Source of the DNA: Nocardia fluminea | GTDB lineage: Bacteria > Actinomycetota > Actinomycetes > Mycobacteriales > Mycobacteriaceae | Length of the DNA stretch: 64,000 nt | Assembly: GCF_002846365.1 (NCBI RefSeq) | Contig: NZ_PJMW01000002.1 | Location: 2,852,001-2,916,000 of the forward strand | Direction: 5' to 3' | Part shown: positions 35,751 to 46,813 of the stretch, piece after piece | How positions within the stretch are numbered: position 1 is the first letter of the stretch | How the letters are laid out: every line of letters starts with the position of its first letter | Position numbers and translations under genes: made by a program | The notes under the pieces: generated by a model | Databases searched by the model: none | The model's input: only the letters and a program-made list of their open reading frames with translations | What the model was told of the DNA's origin: nothing

Positions 35751-38700
35751 ATGTCCTCCCTTCGTCCTCCGCTCGCCGGTCTGGCCGAAGTGGTCGCGGG
35801 TGACGCCGCGCTGCGGATGGTCACCGACCTGGTCGGCAAATCCGGGGTGGAGCTGGTCGCGCCCTCGGCGGTGCGGCCGTTCGTCGCCGCGACGATCGCC
35901 GACCAGCGGCCACTGGTGGTGGTGACCGCGACGGGGCGTGAGGCCGACGATCTGACCGTGGAACTCACCGAGATGCTCGGCCCGTCGGTGGCCGTGTTCC
36001 CCTCCTGGGAGACCCTGCCGCACGAACGTCTCTCGCCCGGTCCCGACACGGTCGGGCGCAGGCTGGAGGTACTGCGCAGGCTGGCCCATCCCGAGGACCC
36101 CGTCTATCCGGAACCGCTGCGGGTCGTGGTCACCACGGTGCGTTCGCTGATGCAGCCGATGACGGCGGGACTCGGCGACATCGAGCCGGTCGTGCTGCGC
36201 GTCGGTGGCGAACACGATTTCGACGCGTTGCTCGCTCGTCTGGTGGAATTCGCGTACACCCGCGTCGACATGGTCGGCAAGCGCGGTGAGTTCGCGGTGC
36301 GCGGCGGCATCCTCGACCTGTTCGCGCCGACGGCGGATCATCCGGTGCGCGTGGAGTTCTGGGGCGACGAGGTCACCGAGATCCGCCCCTTCTCGGTCGC
36401 CGATCAACGCTCGCTCACCGAGAGCACCGTCGACATGGTGGTCGCGCCGCCGTGTCGCGAGTTGCTGCTCACCGCGCCGGTGCGCGAACGCGCCATCGCG
36501 GTCGCCGCCGACAACGAGGCCGACGCCTCCCTGGTCGAGATGCTGAACAAGATCGCCGAGGGCATTCCCGTCGACGGCATGGAGGCCCTGCTGCCGGTCC
36601 TGGCGCCGGGCAAACTCAGCCTGCTCACCGAGGCGCTGCCCGCGGGCACCCAGTTGCTGCTGTGCGACCCGGAGAAGATCCGCACCCGCGCGGCCGATCT
36701 CGTGCGCACCGGCGAGGAATTCCTCGAGGCGTCGTGGACCGCGGCCTCGTTCGGCAGCGACGCGCCGCTGGGCGCCAACGGCCTCGACCTGGCCGCCTCC
36801 GGCTATCGCGGCCTGCCCGAATTGCACACCAGCGCGGACGAACTCGGCCTGCCGTGGTGGACGCTGAGCCCGCTCAGCTCCGGCGACCCTATCGAGGTGA
36901 ACCTGCCGGTGGCCGCCGGGCCCACCGCCCGCGGGTCCGAGGAACTGGTCGCCACCATCTTCGCGTCGCTGCGCGCGCACGTCGCCACGGGTGGTCGCGC
37001 GGTCGTCGTGGTCACCGGTCACGGCACCGCGCAACGAGTGCTGGAACGGCTCGGCGAGGCCGAAGTGCCCGCCGCGCTGCTGCCCGCCGGTGCGGCGCCG
37101 GAGCAGGGAGTGGTCGGCGTGCTGTGCGGTTCGCTGCACGACGGGCTGATCTTCGACGATGCCGGCCTGGTGGTCGTCGCCGAATCCGACCTCACCGGCA
37201 ACCGGGTCACCGCGCCCACCGAGGGCAAGCGTCTGCCCGCCAAGCGCCGCAATCAGGTCGACCCGCTCGCCCTCACCTCGGGCGACATGGTGGTGCACGA
37301 CCAGCACGGCATCGGCCGGTTCGTCGAGATGATCGAGCGCACCATCGGCGGCGCGCGCCGCGAGTACCTGGTGATCGAGTACGCGCCGAGCAAGCGCGGC
37401 CAGCCGGGCGATCGTCTGTTCGTGCCGATGGAATCGCTGGATCAGCTCTCCCGCTACGTCGGCGGCGAACTGCCGAGCCTGTCCAAGCTCGGCGGCTCCG
37501 ACTGGGCGAATACGAAACGCAAGGCGCGCAAGGCCGTGCGCGAGATCGCCGGTGAGCTCGTGCAGCTCTACGCCGCGCGTCAGGCCGCGCCGGGCCACGC
37601 TTTCGCCCCGGACACCCCGTGGCAGCAGGAGATGGAGGACGCGTTCGCGTTCACCGAGACCGTCGACCAGATGACCGCCATCACCGACGTGAAGTCGGAC
37701 ATGGAGAAGGCGGTGCCGATGGACCGCGTGGTCTGCGGCGACGTGGGCTACGGCAAGACCGAGATCGCCGTACGCGCGGCGTTCAAGGCGGTGCAGGACG
37801 GCAAGCAGGTCGCCGTGCTCGTGCCGACGACGCTGCTCGCGCAGCAGCACCTGCAGACCTTCACCGAACGGGTCGCGGGCTTCCCGGTGACGGTGAAGGG
37901 CCTGTCCCGGTTCACCGACGCCTCCGATTCCAAGGAGATCCTGGCCGGGCTGGCCGACGGCTCGGTCGACATCGTGGTCGGCACCCACCGGCTGCTGCAG
38001 ACCGGTGTGCGCTGGAAGGACCTCGGCCTGGTGGTGGTCGACGAGGAGCAGCGCTTCGGTGTGGAGCACAAGGAACACATCAAGGCGCTGCGCACCCACG
38101 TCGACGTGCTCACCATGTCGGCCACCCCGATCCCGCGCACCCTGGAGATGAGCCTGGCGGGCATCCGCGAGATGTCGACCATCCTCACCCCGCCGGAGGA
38201 ACGTCATCCGGTGCTCACCTATGTGGGCGCCTACAACGACAAGCAGGTCACCGCCGCGATCCGGCGCGAGCTGATGCGCGACGGCCAGGTGTTCTACGTG
38301 CACAACCGGGTGTCCTCGATCGACAAGGCCGCCAAGAAGATTCGCGATCTGGTGCCCGAGGCGCGGGTGGTGGTGGCGCACGGCCAGATGAACGAGGATC
38401 AGCTCGAGAAGACCGTGCAGGGATTCTGGGAGCGCGAATACGACGTGCTCGTCTGCACGACGATCATCGAGACCGGGCTCGACATCTCCAACGCGAACAC
38501 GCTGATCGTGGAACGCGCGGACTCCCTCGGCCTGTCGCAGTTGCACCAGTTGCGTGGTCGCGTCGGACGTTCGCGTGAGCGCGGCTACGCGTACTTCCTG
38601 TATCCGCCGGAGAAGCCGCTCACCGAGACCGCCTACGACCGCCTGGCCACCATCGCGCAGAACTCCGATCTGGGTGCGGGTATGGCTGTGGCGATGAAGG

Positions 38701-39365
38701 ACCTCGAGATCCGTGGCGCGGGCAATGTGCTCGGCGCCGAACAGTCCGGTCACGTCGCCGGTGTCGGCTTCGATCTGTATGTGCGACTGGTCGGCGAGGC
38801 CGTGGAGGCCTACCGCGCGGCCGCCGACGGCAAGCCGATCCTCACCGAGGAGAACAAGGAGGTGCGCATCGATCTGCCCGTGGACGCGCACATCCCGCCC
38901 GACTACATCGCCAGCGACCGTTTGCGGCTCGAGGGTTACCGCAAACTCGCTTCCGCGCACGACGATGCGGCCCTGGCCGCGGTCATCGAGGAGCTCGTCG
39001 ACCGCTACGGCCCGCTGCCGGTGGAGGTGGGGCGGCTGGTGGCGGTGGCCAAGCTGCGCCTGCTCGCGCGCGAGTACGACGTGTCCGAGATCGTGGTCAC
39101 CGGCTCGTCGCTCAAGATCGCGCCGCTGAATCTTCCCGATTCCAAACAACTCCGGCTCAAGCGGATCTATCCCGCGGCCAACTATCGCCCGGCGAGCGGG
39201 CTGATCACCCTGCCGCTGCCCCGGATCACCGACAGCGTCGGCGCCGACCGGGTGCGCGACGTGGCGGTGCTGCAATTCGTGGCCGATCTGTTGCTGGTGC
39301 TGGACGGCAAACCCCAGGGGATGGTGGATCTCTCGGTGCCGACCGAAGCCGCGGCGGCGCGATGA
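35751..39365 (+). CDS. mfd: Transcription-repair coupling factor
   Basis: Mfd displaces stalled RNA polymerase at DNA lesions and recruits UvrA. At 1204 residues it is complete. It has the N-terminal UvrB-like region ([20 protein letters not shown]), the CarD/RID RNA-polymerase-binding domain ([17 protein letters not shown]), the helicase core with Walker [20 protein letters not shown] box [24 protein letters not shown], and the TRCF C-terminal domain ([14 protein letters not shown]). The ATG follows AGGAG. Its stop overlaps the mazG start by four bases. Confidence 0.97.
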   Translation: MSSLRPPLAGLAEVVAGDAALRMVTDLVGKSGVELVAPSAVRPFVAATIADQRPLVVVTATGREADDLTVELTEMLGPSVAVFPSWETLPHERLSPGPDTVGRRLEVLRRLAHPEDPVYPEPLRVVVTTVRSLMQPMTAGLGDIEPVVLRVGGEHDFDALLARLVEFAYTRVDMVGKRGEFAVRGGILDLFAPTADHPVRVEFWGDEVTEIRPFSVADQRSLTESTVDMVVAPPCRELLLTAPVRERAIAVAADNEADASLVEMLNKIAEGIPVDGMEALLPVLAPGKLSLLTEALPAGTQLLLCDPEKIRTRAADLVRTGEEFLEASWTAASFGSDAPLGANGLDLAASGYRGLPELHTSADELGLPWWTLSPLSSGDPIEVNLPVAAGPTARGSEELVATIFASLRAHVATGGRAVVVVTGHGTAQRVLERLGEAEVPAALLPAGAAPEQGVVGVLCGSLHDGLIFDDAGLVVVAESDLTGNRVTAPTEGKRLPAKRRNQVDPLALTSGDMVVHDQHGIGRFVEMIERTIGGARREYLVIEYAPSKRGQPGDRLFVPMESLDQLSRYVGGELPSLSKLGGSDWANTKRKARKAVREIAGELVQLYAARQAAPGHAFAPDTPWQQEMEDAFAFTETVDQMTAITDVKSDMEKAVPMDRVVCGDVGYGKTEIAVRAAFKAVQDGKQVAVLVPTTLLAQQHLQTFTERVAGFPVTVKGLSRFTDASDSKEILAGLADGSVDIVVGTHRLLQTGVRWKDLGLVVVDEEQRFGVEHKEHIKALRTHVDVLTMSATPIPRTLEMSLAGIREMSTILTPPEERHPVLTYVGAYNDKQVTAAIRRELMRDGQVFYVHNRVSSIDKAAKKIRDLVPEARVVVAHGQMNEDQLEKTVQGFWEREYDVLVCTTIIETGLDISNANTLIVERADSLGLSQLHQLRGRVGRSRERGYAYFLYPPEKPLTETAYDRLATIAQNSDLGAGMAVAMKDLEIRGAGNVLGAEQSGHVAGVGFDLYVRLVGEAVEAYRAAADGKPILTEENKEVRIDLPVDAHIPPDYIASDRLRLEGYRKLASAHDDAALAAVIEELVDRYGPLPVEVGRLVAVAKLRLLAREYDVSEIVVTGSSLKIAPLNLPDSKQLRLKRIYPAANYRPASGLITLPLPRITDSVGADRVRDVAVLQFVADLLLVLDGKPQGMVDLSVPTEAAAAR

Positions 39366-40069
39366 GCCCGGAGATATCGCAGGAACAGGCCGACACCGCG
39401 GTCGTCGCCGCAGGACTGGCCGACGCCGTCGAGGTGATGGATCGGCTCTGGAATTTCGGCGGCTGGGAGCGTACCCAGACCCACGATTCGCTGCGTCCCT
39501 ACCTCCTCGAGGAGACCTACGAACTCCTCGACGCCATCCAGGCGGGCGATGCCGAGACCATCAAGGAGGAACTCGGCGACCTTCTGTTGCAGGTGCTGTT
39601 CCACTCCCGCATCGCCGAGCACGCGGGTGAATTCACCGTCGACGATGTGGCGGCCACCCTGGTGGGCAAACTCGTCCACCGCAGCCCGTACCTCACCGAC
39701 GCCGAATTCTCCTCGGGTACCTCGGTGGCCGACAAGATCTCGGCGCAGGAAAAGGCATGGGAGGAGCGCAAATCCGCGGAGAAGGCCCGCCGCTCCTGCC
39801 TCGACGGCATCGCCATGGCCCAGCCCGCCCTCGCCCTCGCCGAGAAGATCCGTACCCGCAGCGCCAGCGCGGGCCTGCCCGCCGACCTCGTCCCGGCCGC
39901 GCTGCGCGTGGTGGAGCTGGGCGGCCCCGATTCGGCCGAGGAACGCCTGCGCACAGCGTCCATCGACTTCGCCGCCGCGATCCGCGCCGCCGAGGATGCC
40001 GCCGAGGCCGAACGCGGCGCTCGGTCGCCGCTCGGCGCCGACGACTGGCGCACCTTCTGGCCGCACTGA
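39362..40069 (+). CDS. mazG: MazG family nucleoside triphosphate pyrophosphohydrolase
   Basis: MazG hydrolyses (d)NTPs, including oxidised ones, to monophosphates plus PPi; in mycobacteria it removes 5-OH-dCTP. The metal-binding E-x-x-E-x(12-28)-E-x-x-D motif is seen in EETYELLDA followed by [12 protein letters not shown]. The 235-residue protein has an alanine-rich C-terminal extension (about residues 140-235) beyond the catalytic core, as in Rv1021. It is coupled to mfd by an ATGA overlap, joining two DNA-integrity functions. Confidence 0.93.
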   Translation: MSPEISQEQADTAVVAAGLADAVEVMDRLWNFGGWERTQTHDSLRPYLLEETYELLDAIQAGDAETIKEELGDLLLQVLFHSRIAEHAGEFTVDDVAATLVGKLVHRSPYLTDAEFSSGTSVADKISAQEKAWEERKSAEKARRSCLDGIAMAQPALALAEKIRTRSASAGLPADLVPAALRVVELGGPDSAEERLRTASIDFAAAIRAAEDAAEAERGARSPLGADDWRTFWPH

Positions 40070-40272
40070 GCAGCACCCGCCGACCGCTTCGGCTACCGAT
40101 CAGCTAACCATGCGTCGTGGGCCGGCTGCCCCGCACCGACGGCTGAGACGTTGCTGAGATCTTGTAGACAATCGTGCGCGCGCCAGCGGGCATGGGCCAC
40201 ACAGCTTTAGACTCGAAGCCAGCTCGCCGTCCGCGGCGGGGCAGGGGTCCGGCGATCGTCGAGGTGAGGTTG

Positions 40273-40758
40273 ATGGGTACAGAGGTAGATCCAGGACAGC
40301 AGGATGTGATGACCGACCATCCTGAGCTGGACGTGTTGCCGGTATGGCCGCAGGAGACCATCGCGGTGCTGGTGACCACCGACGCGGGGCCGCACGCGAT
40401 CCCGGTGTCGTGGCCGGTGCGCGCCGGTGATCGGCGGATTCTCCTCAGTTTGAAGTCCGATCGCGGGTCGCTGGCACGGTTGCGGGCGCGGCCGGAGGTG
40501 GCATTGCTGATTCTGGGCGGCGGCAATGTGGCGCTGTGTGCGCGCGGCCGGGCCACTGTCATCGCCGAGGAGATGCCGTCGGCGCTGGACTACGCCGCGG
40601 TGCAGCTGGACGTCGACGTGATCGACGACCATCGGCAGTCCGCGTTCGCCGTCGACCGTGGCATCCAGCGCACCGTTCTCGACGACACCGAATTGCGGGC
40701 ACTCGAGGGTCGAGTGGAGACCCTGCGATCCTGGGCCGACAACGAGCCCGCAGCGTAA
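40273..40758 (+). CDS. Pyridoxamine 5'-phosphate oxidase-fold protein
   Basis: A protein of about 161 residues with the split-barrel flavin/F420-binding fold: LVTTDAGPHAIPVSWPVRAGD, then RILLSLKSDRGSLARLRARPEVALLIL. Such actinobacterial proteins are oxidoreductases or haem/F420 binders of many kinds; the cofactor cannot be assigned here. I chose the ATG of MGTEVDPGQQD with GAGGTGAGG just upstream; a further ATG gives MTDHPELDV. It lies 38 bases before terD, in the same direction, and may share its transcript. Confidence 0.72.
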   Translation: MGTEVDPGQQDVMTDHPELDVLPVWPQETIAVLVTTDAGPHAIPVSWPVRAGDRRILLSLKSDRGSLARLRARPEVALLILGGGNVALCARGRATVIAEEMPSALDYAAVQLDVDVIDDHRQSAFAVDRGIQRTVLDDTELRALEGRVETLRSWADNEPAA

Positions 40759-40796
40759 GTTCCTCTACGGCACACCATCTGGACAGAAGGGTTTAC

Positions 40797-41372
40797 ATGA
40801 GCGTCACACTCGCCAAGGGCGGCAATGTCTCGCTGTCGAAGCAGACCGACAACCTCACCAAGGTGGCGGTCGGTCTCGGCTGGGACGTGCGCACCACCAC
40901 CGGTGCCGACCACGACTTGGACGCCAGCGCGTTGGCCACCGGCGCGAACCTGAAGGTGCTGTCGGACCAGCACTTCATCTTCTACAACAACCTGCGCTCG
41001 CCGGAAGGCACCATCGAGCACACCGGTGACAACCTGACCGGTGAGGGCGACGGCGACGACGAGATCATCAACGTCGACCTGGCGGCCACCCCGCCGGCGA
41101 TCACCAACATCTTCTTCCCCGTGTCGATCCACGACGCCCAGGCCCGCGGCCAGTCGTTCGGTCAGATCCGCAACGCCTACATCCGCGTCACCGACGCGAA
41201 CACCGGCGTGGAACTGGCGCGCTACGACCTGTCCGAGGACGCGTCCACGGAGACCGCGATGGTGTTCGGCGAGCTCTACCGTCACAACAACGAGTGGAAG
41301 TTCCGCGCCGTCGGCCAGGGTTACGCCTCGGGCCTGGCCGGTATCGCCCGCGACTACGGCGTGAATCTCTGA
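40797..41372 (+). CDS. TerD family tellurium-resistance/stress protein
   Basis: A 191-residue TerD-domain protein (MSVTLAKGGNVSLSK, then VGLGWDVRTTTGADHDLDAS). The acidic loops GADHDLDAS and DGDDEIINVD are the calcium-binding sites of the family. VSIHDAQARGQSFGQIRNAY and LYRHNNEWKFRAVGQGYASG are standard. TerD proteins are linked to tellurite, phage and membrane-stress responses. This is a lone copy without a TerC, TerB or ATP-grasp partner in the window. The start follows AGAAGGG. A strong terminator follows. Confidence 0.93.
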   Translation: MSVTLAKGGNVSLSKQTDNLTKVAVGLGWDVRTTTGADHDLDASALATGANLKVLSDQHFIFYNNLRSPEGTIEHTGDNLTGEGDGDDEIINVDLAATPPAITNIFFPVSIHDAQARGQSFGQIRNAYIRVTDANTGVELARYDLSEDASTETAMVFGELYRHNNEWKFRAVGQGYASGLAGIARDYGVNL

Positions 41373-41386
41373 CGAACCACGACTCG

Positions 41387-41415
41387 AGGCGGGCGAGCAG
41401 GTGCCGCCCGCCTTT
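41387..41415 (+). terminator. Intrinsic terminator after terD
   Basis: AGGCGGGC pairs with GCCCGCCT around an 11-base loop, followed by TT, 14 bases after the terD stop. Confidence 0.75.
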
Positions 41416-41434
41416 GTCGTGTTCGGTGTCCTCG

Positions 41435-41768
41435 TCAGGGGGCTGTGTTGTCGGGGTTGCGCAGACAGGTCAGCATCAGCAGGTTCGCGCGCTGAGCGTG
41501 GAAGGCGTCCTTCGGTGTGCGGGCTGAGCAGGGTGGAACTGCTCGCGCCCGCGGTGGTGGTGGGTGGTCGAACGGCGTGGCGCACGCCGTCGGGCAGGTC
41601 GCCCGCGCGCTCGGCGATCCGGGCGATCAGCGAGGGGTCGTGCAGAGTGGTGGTGGTGTGTGGTGCGTCACCTGATCGGTGGCGAATATCTGTCGCGAGC
41701 GCTCGGAGCGCCATCGCGGCGCCGGGATCGAGCTCGCGGTATTCGATGTCGTGCTGGTGAAGCGTCAT
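41435..41768 (-). pseudogene. Possible frameshifted small gene
   Basis: The minus strand reads a protein-like N-terminus (MTLHQHDIEYRELDPGAAMA, then LRALATDIRHRSGDAPH and SLIARIAERAGDLPDGVRHA). After about residue 80 that frame degenerates and runs antisense through terD. The neighbouring frame instead gives a natural-looking end, TPKDAFHAQRANLLMLTCLR then NPDNTAP and a stop at the terD terminator. A one-base frameshift near 41510-41530 would join them, for a protein of about 110 residues. No family is recognised. It could be a decayed gene or a sequence error. Confidence 0.35.
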
Positions 41769-41855
41769 ACGTTGGGAGAGAACGCTTTTCAATGGTTTCC
41801 CTTCTGCGCATCGGTCGAGAGTCAGGCTCGATGCGCGAAGGTGATACCTGCCACG

Positions 41856-41879
41856 ACATCAGGCAGACTTACCTGATGT
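41856..41879. promoter_or_regulatory. Operator-like palindrome ACATCAGG-N8-CCTGATGT
   Basis: Perfect 8-base arms lie between the possible minus-strand gene ending its start at 41768 and the rightward frame beginning at 41906. The spacing fits a repressor dimer on adjacent major grooves. Confidence 0.5.
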
Positions 41880-41905
41880 ATCGGCGAGGGAAATAGCCGA
41901 TCCAT

Positions 41906-42193
41906 ATGACTAGCTTTCTACCCGAAGTCGCCGAAGCGAGGGCTGACCGTGGTGCCGCGGTTCGGTCGACGGCCGACGTGAAGGCACCCGAACTCGTCGA
42001 CTGCGCCGGCCCGGCTGCCGACGCGACGGTGACCGAGGTTCATCGCAGCGCGGACGCGGAATGTCCACGGCCGGTGGGTGCCTCGGAAGGATTCACCCTG
42101 AAGACCAGGGGCGAGCACGGAATCGGCGGTCTGCTCCGTCCCTCTCTGAGAACTCCCTGTGAGATGTGCGGAAAGCGCGCTGGATCTGGATGA
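41906..42193 (+). CDS. Doubtful small hypothetical protein
   Basis: A 95-codon frame with an ATG 26 bases after an 8-bp palindrome, ending in CEMCGKRAGSG. The third-position GC bias is moderate rather than strong and no ribosome-binding site is obvious. It overlaps the start of the lytic transglycosylase by four bases. It may be real, or the remains of a larger decayed region between terD and the transglycosylase gene. Confidence 0.25.
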   Translation: MTSFLPEVAEARADRGAAVRSTADVKAPELVDCAGPAADATVTEVHRSADAECPRPVGASEGFTLKTRGEHGIGGLLRPSLRTPCEMCGKRAGSG

Positions 42194-42918
42194 TTGAACA
42201 GATGTCAGTGCAGAAGGTCGGTGTGGCCGCCGCGGTAGCGATCAGTGCCCTGTTGGCGGGGTGCAGTTCGCTCGCGTCGATCCCCGATGACATGCCGCCG
42301 GGGCCGGGTGTCGCGCTGCCCGTGATCGACGTCGACGCACCCGGCCGCGCGGCCGAGCAGTTGCGCGGCTGGGCCGACGAGCAGTCCGACGCGATCGGCA
42401 TCCAGCCGGTGGCGCTCGAGGCCTACGGCTACGCCGCCGCCGTGCTGGCGAAGTCGAAGCCCGAATGCGGAATCGCCTGGACCACCATCGCCGGCATCGC
42501 CAGTGTGGAGAGCGGACACGGCACCCATCGCGGTGCGGGCGTCGACGCCGACGGGACCGTGCGACCGGCCATCATCGGCGTCGCCCTCGACGGCACCAAG
42601 GGCAACGCCGACATCCGCGACACCGACGGCGGCCGCCTGGACGGCGACACCACCTACGACCGCGCCGTCGGCCCGTTGCAGTTCATCCCCGAAACCTGGC
42701 AGCGCTGGGGCGTCGACGCCAACGGCGACGGCGTGGCCGACCCGCAGAACATCGATGACGCCGCCCTCACCGCCGCCCGCTACCTCTGCACCCGCGGCGG
42801 CGATCTGACCTCGGCCGACGGTTGGCAACGTGCGCTGTTCGCCTATAACCAGTCGAACAAATACATGCGGGTGGTGCGCGATCGTGCCGCCATATACAGC
42901 ATCGGCCGCCGCGTGTAG
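42190..42918 (+). CDS. Lipoprotein lytic murein transglycosylase (LpqU-like)
   Basis: A secreted, lipid-anchored SLT-type transglycosylase cutting peptidoglycan. The signal peptide ends in the lipobox LLAGCSS. The catalytic domain (TTIAGIASVESGHGTHRG) has the catalytic Glu in VESG. The later blocks AVGPLQFIPETWQRWGVDAN, GVADPQNIDDAALTAARYLC and RALFAYNQSNKYMRVV are typical. It occupies the position of Rv1022 (lpqU), just before eno. I chose the ATG giving MIEQMSVQKVG; the second ATG 12 bases later is equally possible, and neither has a strong ribosome-binding site. Confidence 0.88.
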   Translation: MIEQMSVQKVGVAAAVAISALLAGCSSLASIPDDMPPGPGVALPVIDVDAPGRAAEQLRGWADEQSDAIGIQPVALEAYGYAAAVLAKSKPECGIAWTTIAGIASVESGHGTHRGAGVDADGTVRPAIIGVALDGTKGNADIRDTDGGRLDGDTTYDRAVGPLQFIPETWQRWGVDANGDGVADPQNIDDAALTAARYLCTRGGDLTSADGWQRALFAYNQSNKYMRVVRDRAAIYSIGRRV

Positions 42919-43020
42919 TTGCGCGTGGGCCGGAGTGCCGGTTACTCCACACTCCGCCGAGACGATAGGCTCGGCACCGCACGGCCCTTCCCGTGATACC
43001 TACCGTGCCTTCCGTCGTAA

Positions 43021-44319
<1,299 letters not shown>

Positions 44320-44342
44320 GAGCAGTACAGGGGCGGTAGCGA

Positions 44343-44918
44343 ATGACCGAGCGGCGTGCGCGTGGAACCAGTCCGGGTGGACGCGGTGACAGGCGCACGT
44401 CGCGGGCCGCGCGCTCCCGCCCCCGTCTGGACACGCCGAGCCGCCCCGCCGCGGCCAAACGTCCCACGCGCCGTCGCCCGGACTCGGCCACCGCGCGCAA
44501 GCCCAGCGGCAAGCTCGAACGCAGCGAACACACCATTCTCGGTCTCTCGACCGGTAAAGCGGTGATCCTGGCGGCGGTGCTGTGCGGTCTCGCGCTGACC
44601 TTGGCCGTACCGACGCGCACCTACTTCAGCCAGCGCGCCGAGGCCGTGGCACTGGCCGAGCAGCGGACCGAACTCGAAGCCGACCTGGCGGGCTTGCGCG
44701 ATCGTCGTGCGCAGCAACAGGATCCGGCCTACATCCGTTCCGAGGCGCGCGACCGGCTGCGCTTGGTGATGCCCGGCGAAACCCCCTACATCGTGCAGAT
44801 TCCCGGCATCGAAGCACCAGCGCCGCCGCCGATGAGTACCCGCACCGCGGCGCCCGACCCCTGGTACACCGACCTGTGGCGCAGCATCTCCGAACCAGCC
44901 CCGGAAGGACCACGGTGA
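44343..44918 (+). CDS. Septum formation initiator, FtsB/DivIC family
   Basis: A 191-residue bitopic division protein. The first 65 residues are Arg/Pro-rich and cytoplasmic. A membrane helix (AVILAAVLCGLALTLAVPT) is followed by a coiled coil (RAEAVALAEQRTELEADLAG) and the FtsB-type end (ARDRLRLVMPGETPY). These proteins form the FtsQLB complex of the divisome. The position after eno matches Rv1024. The stop overlaps the GTG start of the DUF501 gene, indicating coupling. Confidence 0.9.
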   Translation: MTERRARGTSPGGRGDRRTSRAARSRPRLDTPSRPAAAKRPTRRRPDSATARKPSGKLERSEHTILGLSTGKAVILAAVLCGLALTLAVPTRTYFSQRAEAVALAEQRTELEADLAGLRDRRAQQQDPAYIRSEARDRLRLVMPGETPYIVQIPGIEAPAPPPMSTRTAAPDPWYTDLWRSISEPAPEGPR

Positions 44919-45430
44919 CGACACCGAACGAGCACGACCTCGAGATCATCGCGAAGCAGTTGGGCCGCGAGCCTCGCGGTGTGCTCGAAGTCGCCTATCG
45001 CACTCCTGACGGTCTGCCCGCCGTGGTGAAGACCGCGCCCCGCCTGCCCGACGGCACGCCGTTCCCCACGCTGTACTACCTGACCGATCCCCGGCTCACC
45101 GCCGAGGCGAGCAGGCAGGAGTCGGCCGGCGTGATGCGCGAGATGACCGAACGCCTCGCCACCGATCCCGAACTGGCCGCCGCCTACCGTCGCGCGCACG
45201 AGAGCTACCTGGCCGAACGCAACGAGATCGAGTCCCTCGGCACCGATTTCACCGGTGGCGGCATGCCCGACCGGGTGAAGTGCCTGCACGTGCTGATCGC
45301 GCACTCCCTCGCCAAGGGGCCCGGGGTGAACCCCTTCGGTGACGAGGCCGTCGCGCTGGCCGCCGCCGCGGGCTTCCGTGGGACCGCGATCCCCGCCGAC
45401 TGGCCCGCCGCACCTGGCGAACAGGCATAA
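44915..45430 (+). CDS. DUF501 domain protein
   Basis: A 171-residue cytoplasmic protein of the DUF501 family, function unknown, conserved between the FtsB-like and exopolyphosphatase genes in actinobacteria (Rv1025 position). Family stretches are IAKQLGREPRGVLEVAYRTP, PTLYYLTDPRLTAEASRQES and MPDRVKCLHVLIAHSLAKGP, with a conserved Cys and His pair. The GTG start overlaps the upstream stop by four bases. Confidence 0.92.
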   Translation: MTTPNEHDLEIIAKQLGREPRGVLEVAYRTPDGLPAVVKTAPRLPDGTPFPTLYYLTDPRLTAEASRQESAGVMREMTERLATDPELAAAYRRAHESYLAERNEIESLGTDFTGGGMPDRVKCLHVLIAHSLAKGPGVNPFGDEAVALAAAAGFRGTAIPADWPAAPGEQA

Positions 45431-45475
45431 TCGCGGGCAGTGCCCGTGCACGGGTCGAGACCTCCGGAGGACACC

Positions 45476-46435
45476 ATGAGTGAGCGCATCGCCGCAGTCG
45501 ACTGCGGCACCAACTCGATCCGCCTGCTGATCGCCGAGGTCGGGGCCGACGGCGGCCTCACCGATGTGCACCGGGAGATGCGCATCGTGCGGCTCGGTCA
45601 GGGTGTGGACGCCACCGGGCGCCTCGCGCCCGAAGCCATCGAACGCACGCGTGTCGCCTTGTCCGATTACGTGGATGTGATGGTGGCCCAAGGTGTATCG
45701 CGCGTCCGGATGGTCGCCACCTCCGCCACCCGCGATGCCGCCAATCGCGACGACTTCTTCTCGATGACGCGCACCGAACTCGGCCGCGTGGTGCCCGACG
45801 CCGTCGCCGAAGTGATCACCGGCGACGAGGAAGCACGGCTGTCCTTCGCCGGTGCGGTCGGTGAGCTGTCCGCTGACGCCGGGCCTTTCGTCGTGGTCGA
45901 CCTCGGCGGCGGTTCGACCGAGCTGGTGGTCGGCGACGAAAACGGTGTTCAGGCCGCTTATTCCGCCGATATCGGCTGCGTCCGTATCACCGAACGCTGC
46001 CTCGCGGGCAACCCGCCGACCGCCGACCAGGTCACTGCCGCGCGAGAATTCGCCCAGCGGAAACTCGACGAGGCCTTCGCGAAGGTCCCCGTCGACAAGG
46101 TCCACACCTGGGTGGGTGTGGCAGGCACGATGACCACCATCACCGCCGTCGCCCTCGACCTGCCCGAATACGACTCCGCGCGTGTGCATCTCACCCGCCT
46201 CAGCCTCGCCGAGGTCCACCAGGTCTGCGACCGCCTGATCGGCATGAACCACGACGAACGCGCCGCTCTCGGTCCGATGCACCCCGGCCGTGTGGACGTG
46301 ATCGGCGGCGGTGCGGTGATCACCGAAGTACTGGCCGACGAATTGGCCGACCGGGCCGGCGTCACCGAACTGATCGTCAGCGAACACGACATCCTCGACG
46401 GCATCGCGATGTCGATTCTCGGCACACCCGCCTGA
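45476..46435 (+). CDS. ppx: Exopolyphosphatase / guanosine pentaphosphate phosphohydrolase (Ppx/GppA family)
   Basis: An ASKHA-fold phosphatase that degrades inorganic polyphosphate or pppGpp. The phosphate-1 loop is AVDCGTNSIRLLIAE, the catalytic Glu lies in ITGDEEARLSF, phosphate-2 is VVDLGGGSTELVVG, and GVAGTMTTITAV and DVIGGGAVI complete the core. At 319 residues it is the short form lacking the C-terminal HD domain, like the mycobacterial paralogue Rv1026 at the same site. The ATG follows GGAGG. The exact substrate preference cannot be read from the sequence. Confidence 0.92.
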   Translation: MSERIAAVDCGTNSIRLLIAEVGADGGLTDVHREMRIVRLGQGVDATGRLAPEAIERTRVALSDYVDVMVAQGVSRVRMVATSATRDAANRDDFFSMTRTELGRVVPDAVAEVITGDEEARLSFAGAVGELSADAGPFVVVDLGGGSTELVVGDENGVQAAYSADIGCVRITERCLAGNPPTADQVTAAREFAQRKLDEAFAKVPVDKVHTWVGVAGTMTTITAVALDLPEYDSARVHLTRLSLAEVHQVCDRLIGMNHDERAALGPMHPGRVDVIGGGAVITEVLADELADRAGVTELIVSEHDILDGIAMSILGTPA

Positions 46436-46451
46436 TACCCGCCGCCCAGGC

Positions 46452-46718
46452 TCAGCTGCCGGTGCGCTCGCGATGTTTGCATCCGGGCCAGCAGCACGGC
46501 CGTCGCTGACCTTCCTCCAACTCCTCCTGGGTGCGCCGAATCCGCCGTGCGCGGGTCGCGTGCTGCTTGGCGTCCTCGACCCAGCAGATGAATTCGTTGC
46601 GGGCCAGCGGCGTGATGTCCTGCCAGGCGCTGAGCGCCGCCGGGTTGGCGAGCAGCGCCGCGCGCAGATCGGTCGGCAACTCGTGCACCACACCACCGGA
46701 GACTTGTCGGCTGCTCAT
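46452..46718 (-). CDS. YdeI/OmpD-associated family protein (small)
   Basis: An 88-residue protein matching the C-terminal OmdA/YdeI-type domain: LPTDLRAALLANPAALSAWQ, DITPLARNEFICWVEDAKQ, then ATRARRIRRTQEELEEGQRR and a Cys-rich end (CCWPGCKH). It is shorter than most family members, which carry an extra N-terminal domain. The role is unknown. It ends 16 bases from the end of the convergent ppx gene. Confidence 0.72.
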   Translation of the reverse strand: MSSRQVSGGVVHELPTDLRAALLANPAALSAWQDITPLARNEFICWVEDAKQHATRARRIRRTQEELEEGQRRPCCWPGCKHRERTGS

Positions 46719-46813
46719 CAGTCCACGGTAGCGCGCATGCCTTCTACCTGCGATTACGGGCAACATACGCACGAATGCTAGACAAAGCAGTGCATATGTC
46801 TCACTATAGAGTC

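Noticed and set aside
35712..39275. Very long open frame on the minus strand
   Set aside because: It is the antisense shadow of mfd; its composition is His/Arg/Gly-rich and meaningless, as in other high-GC antisense frames.
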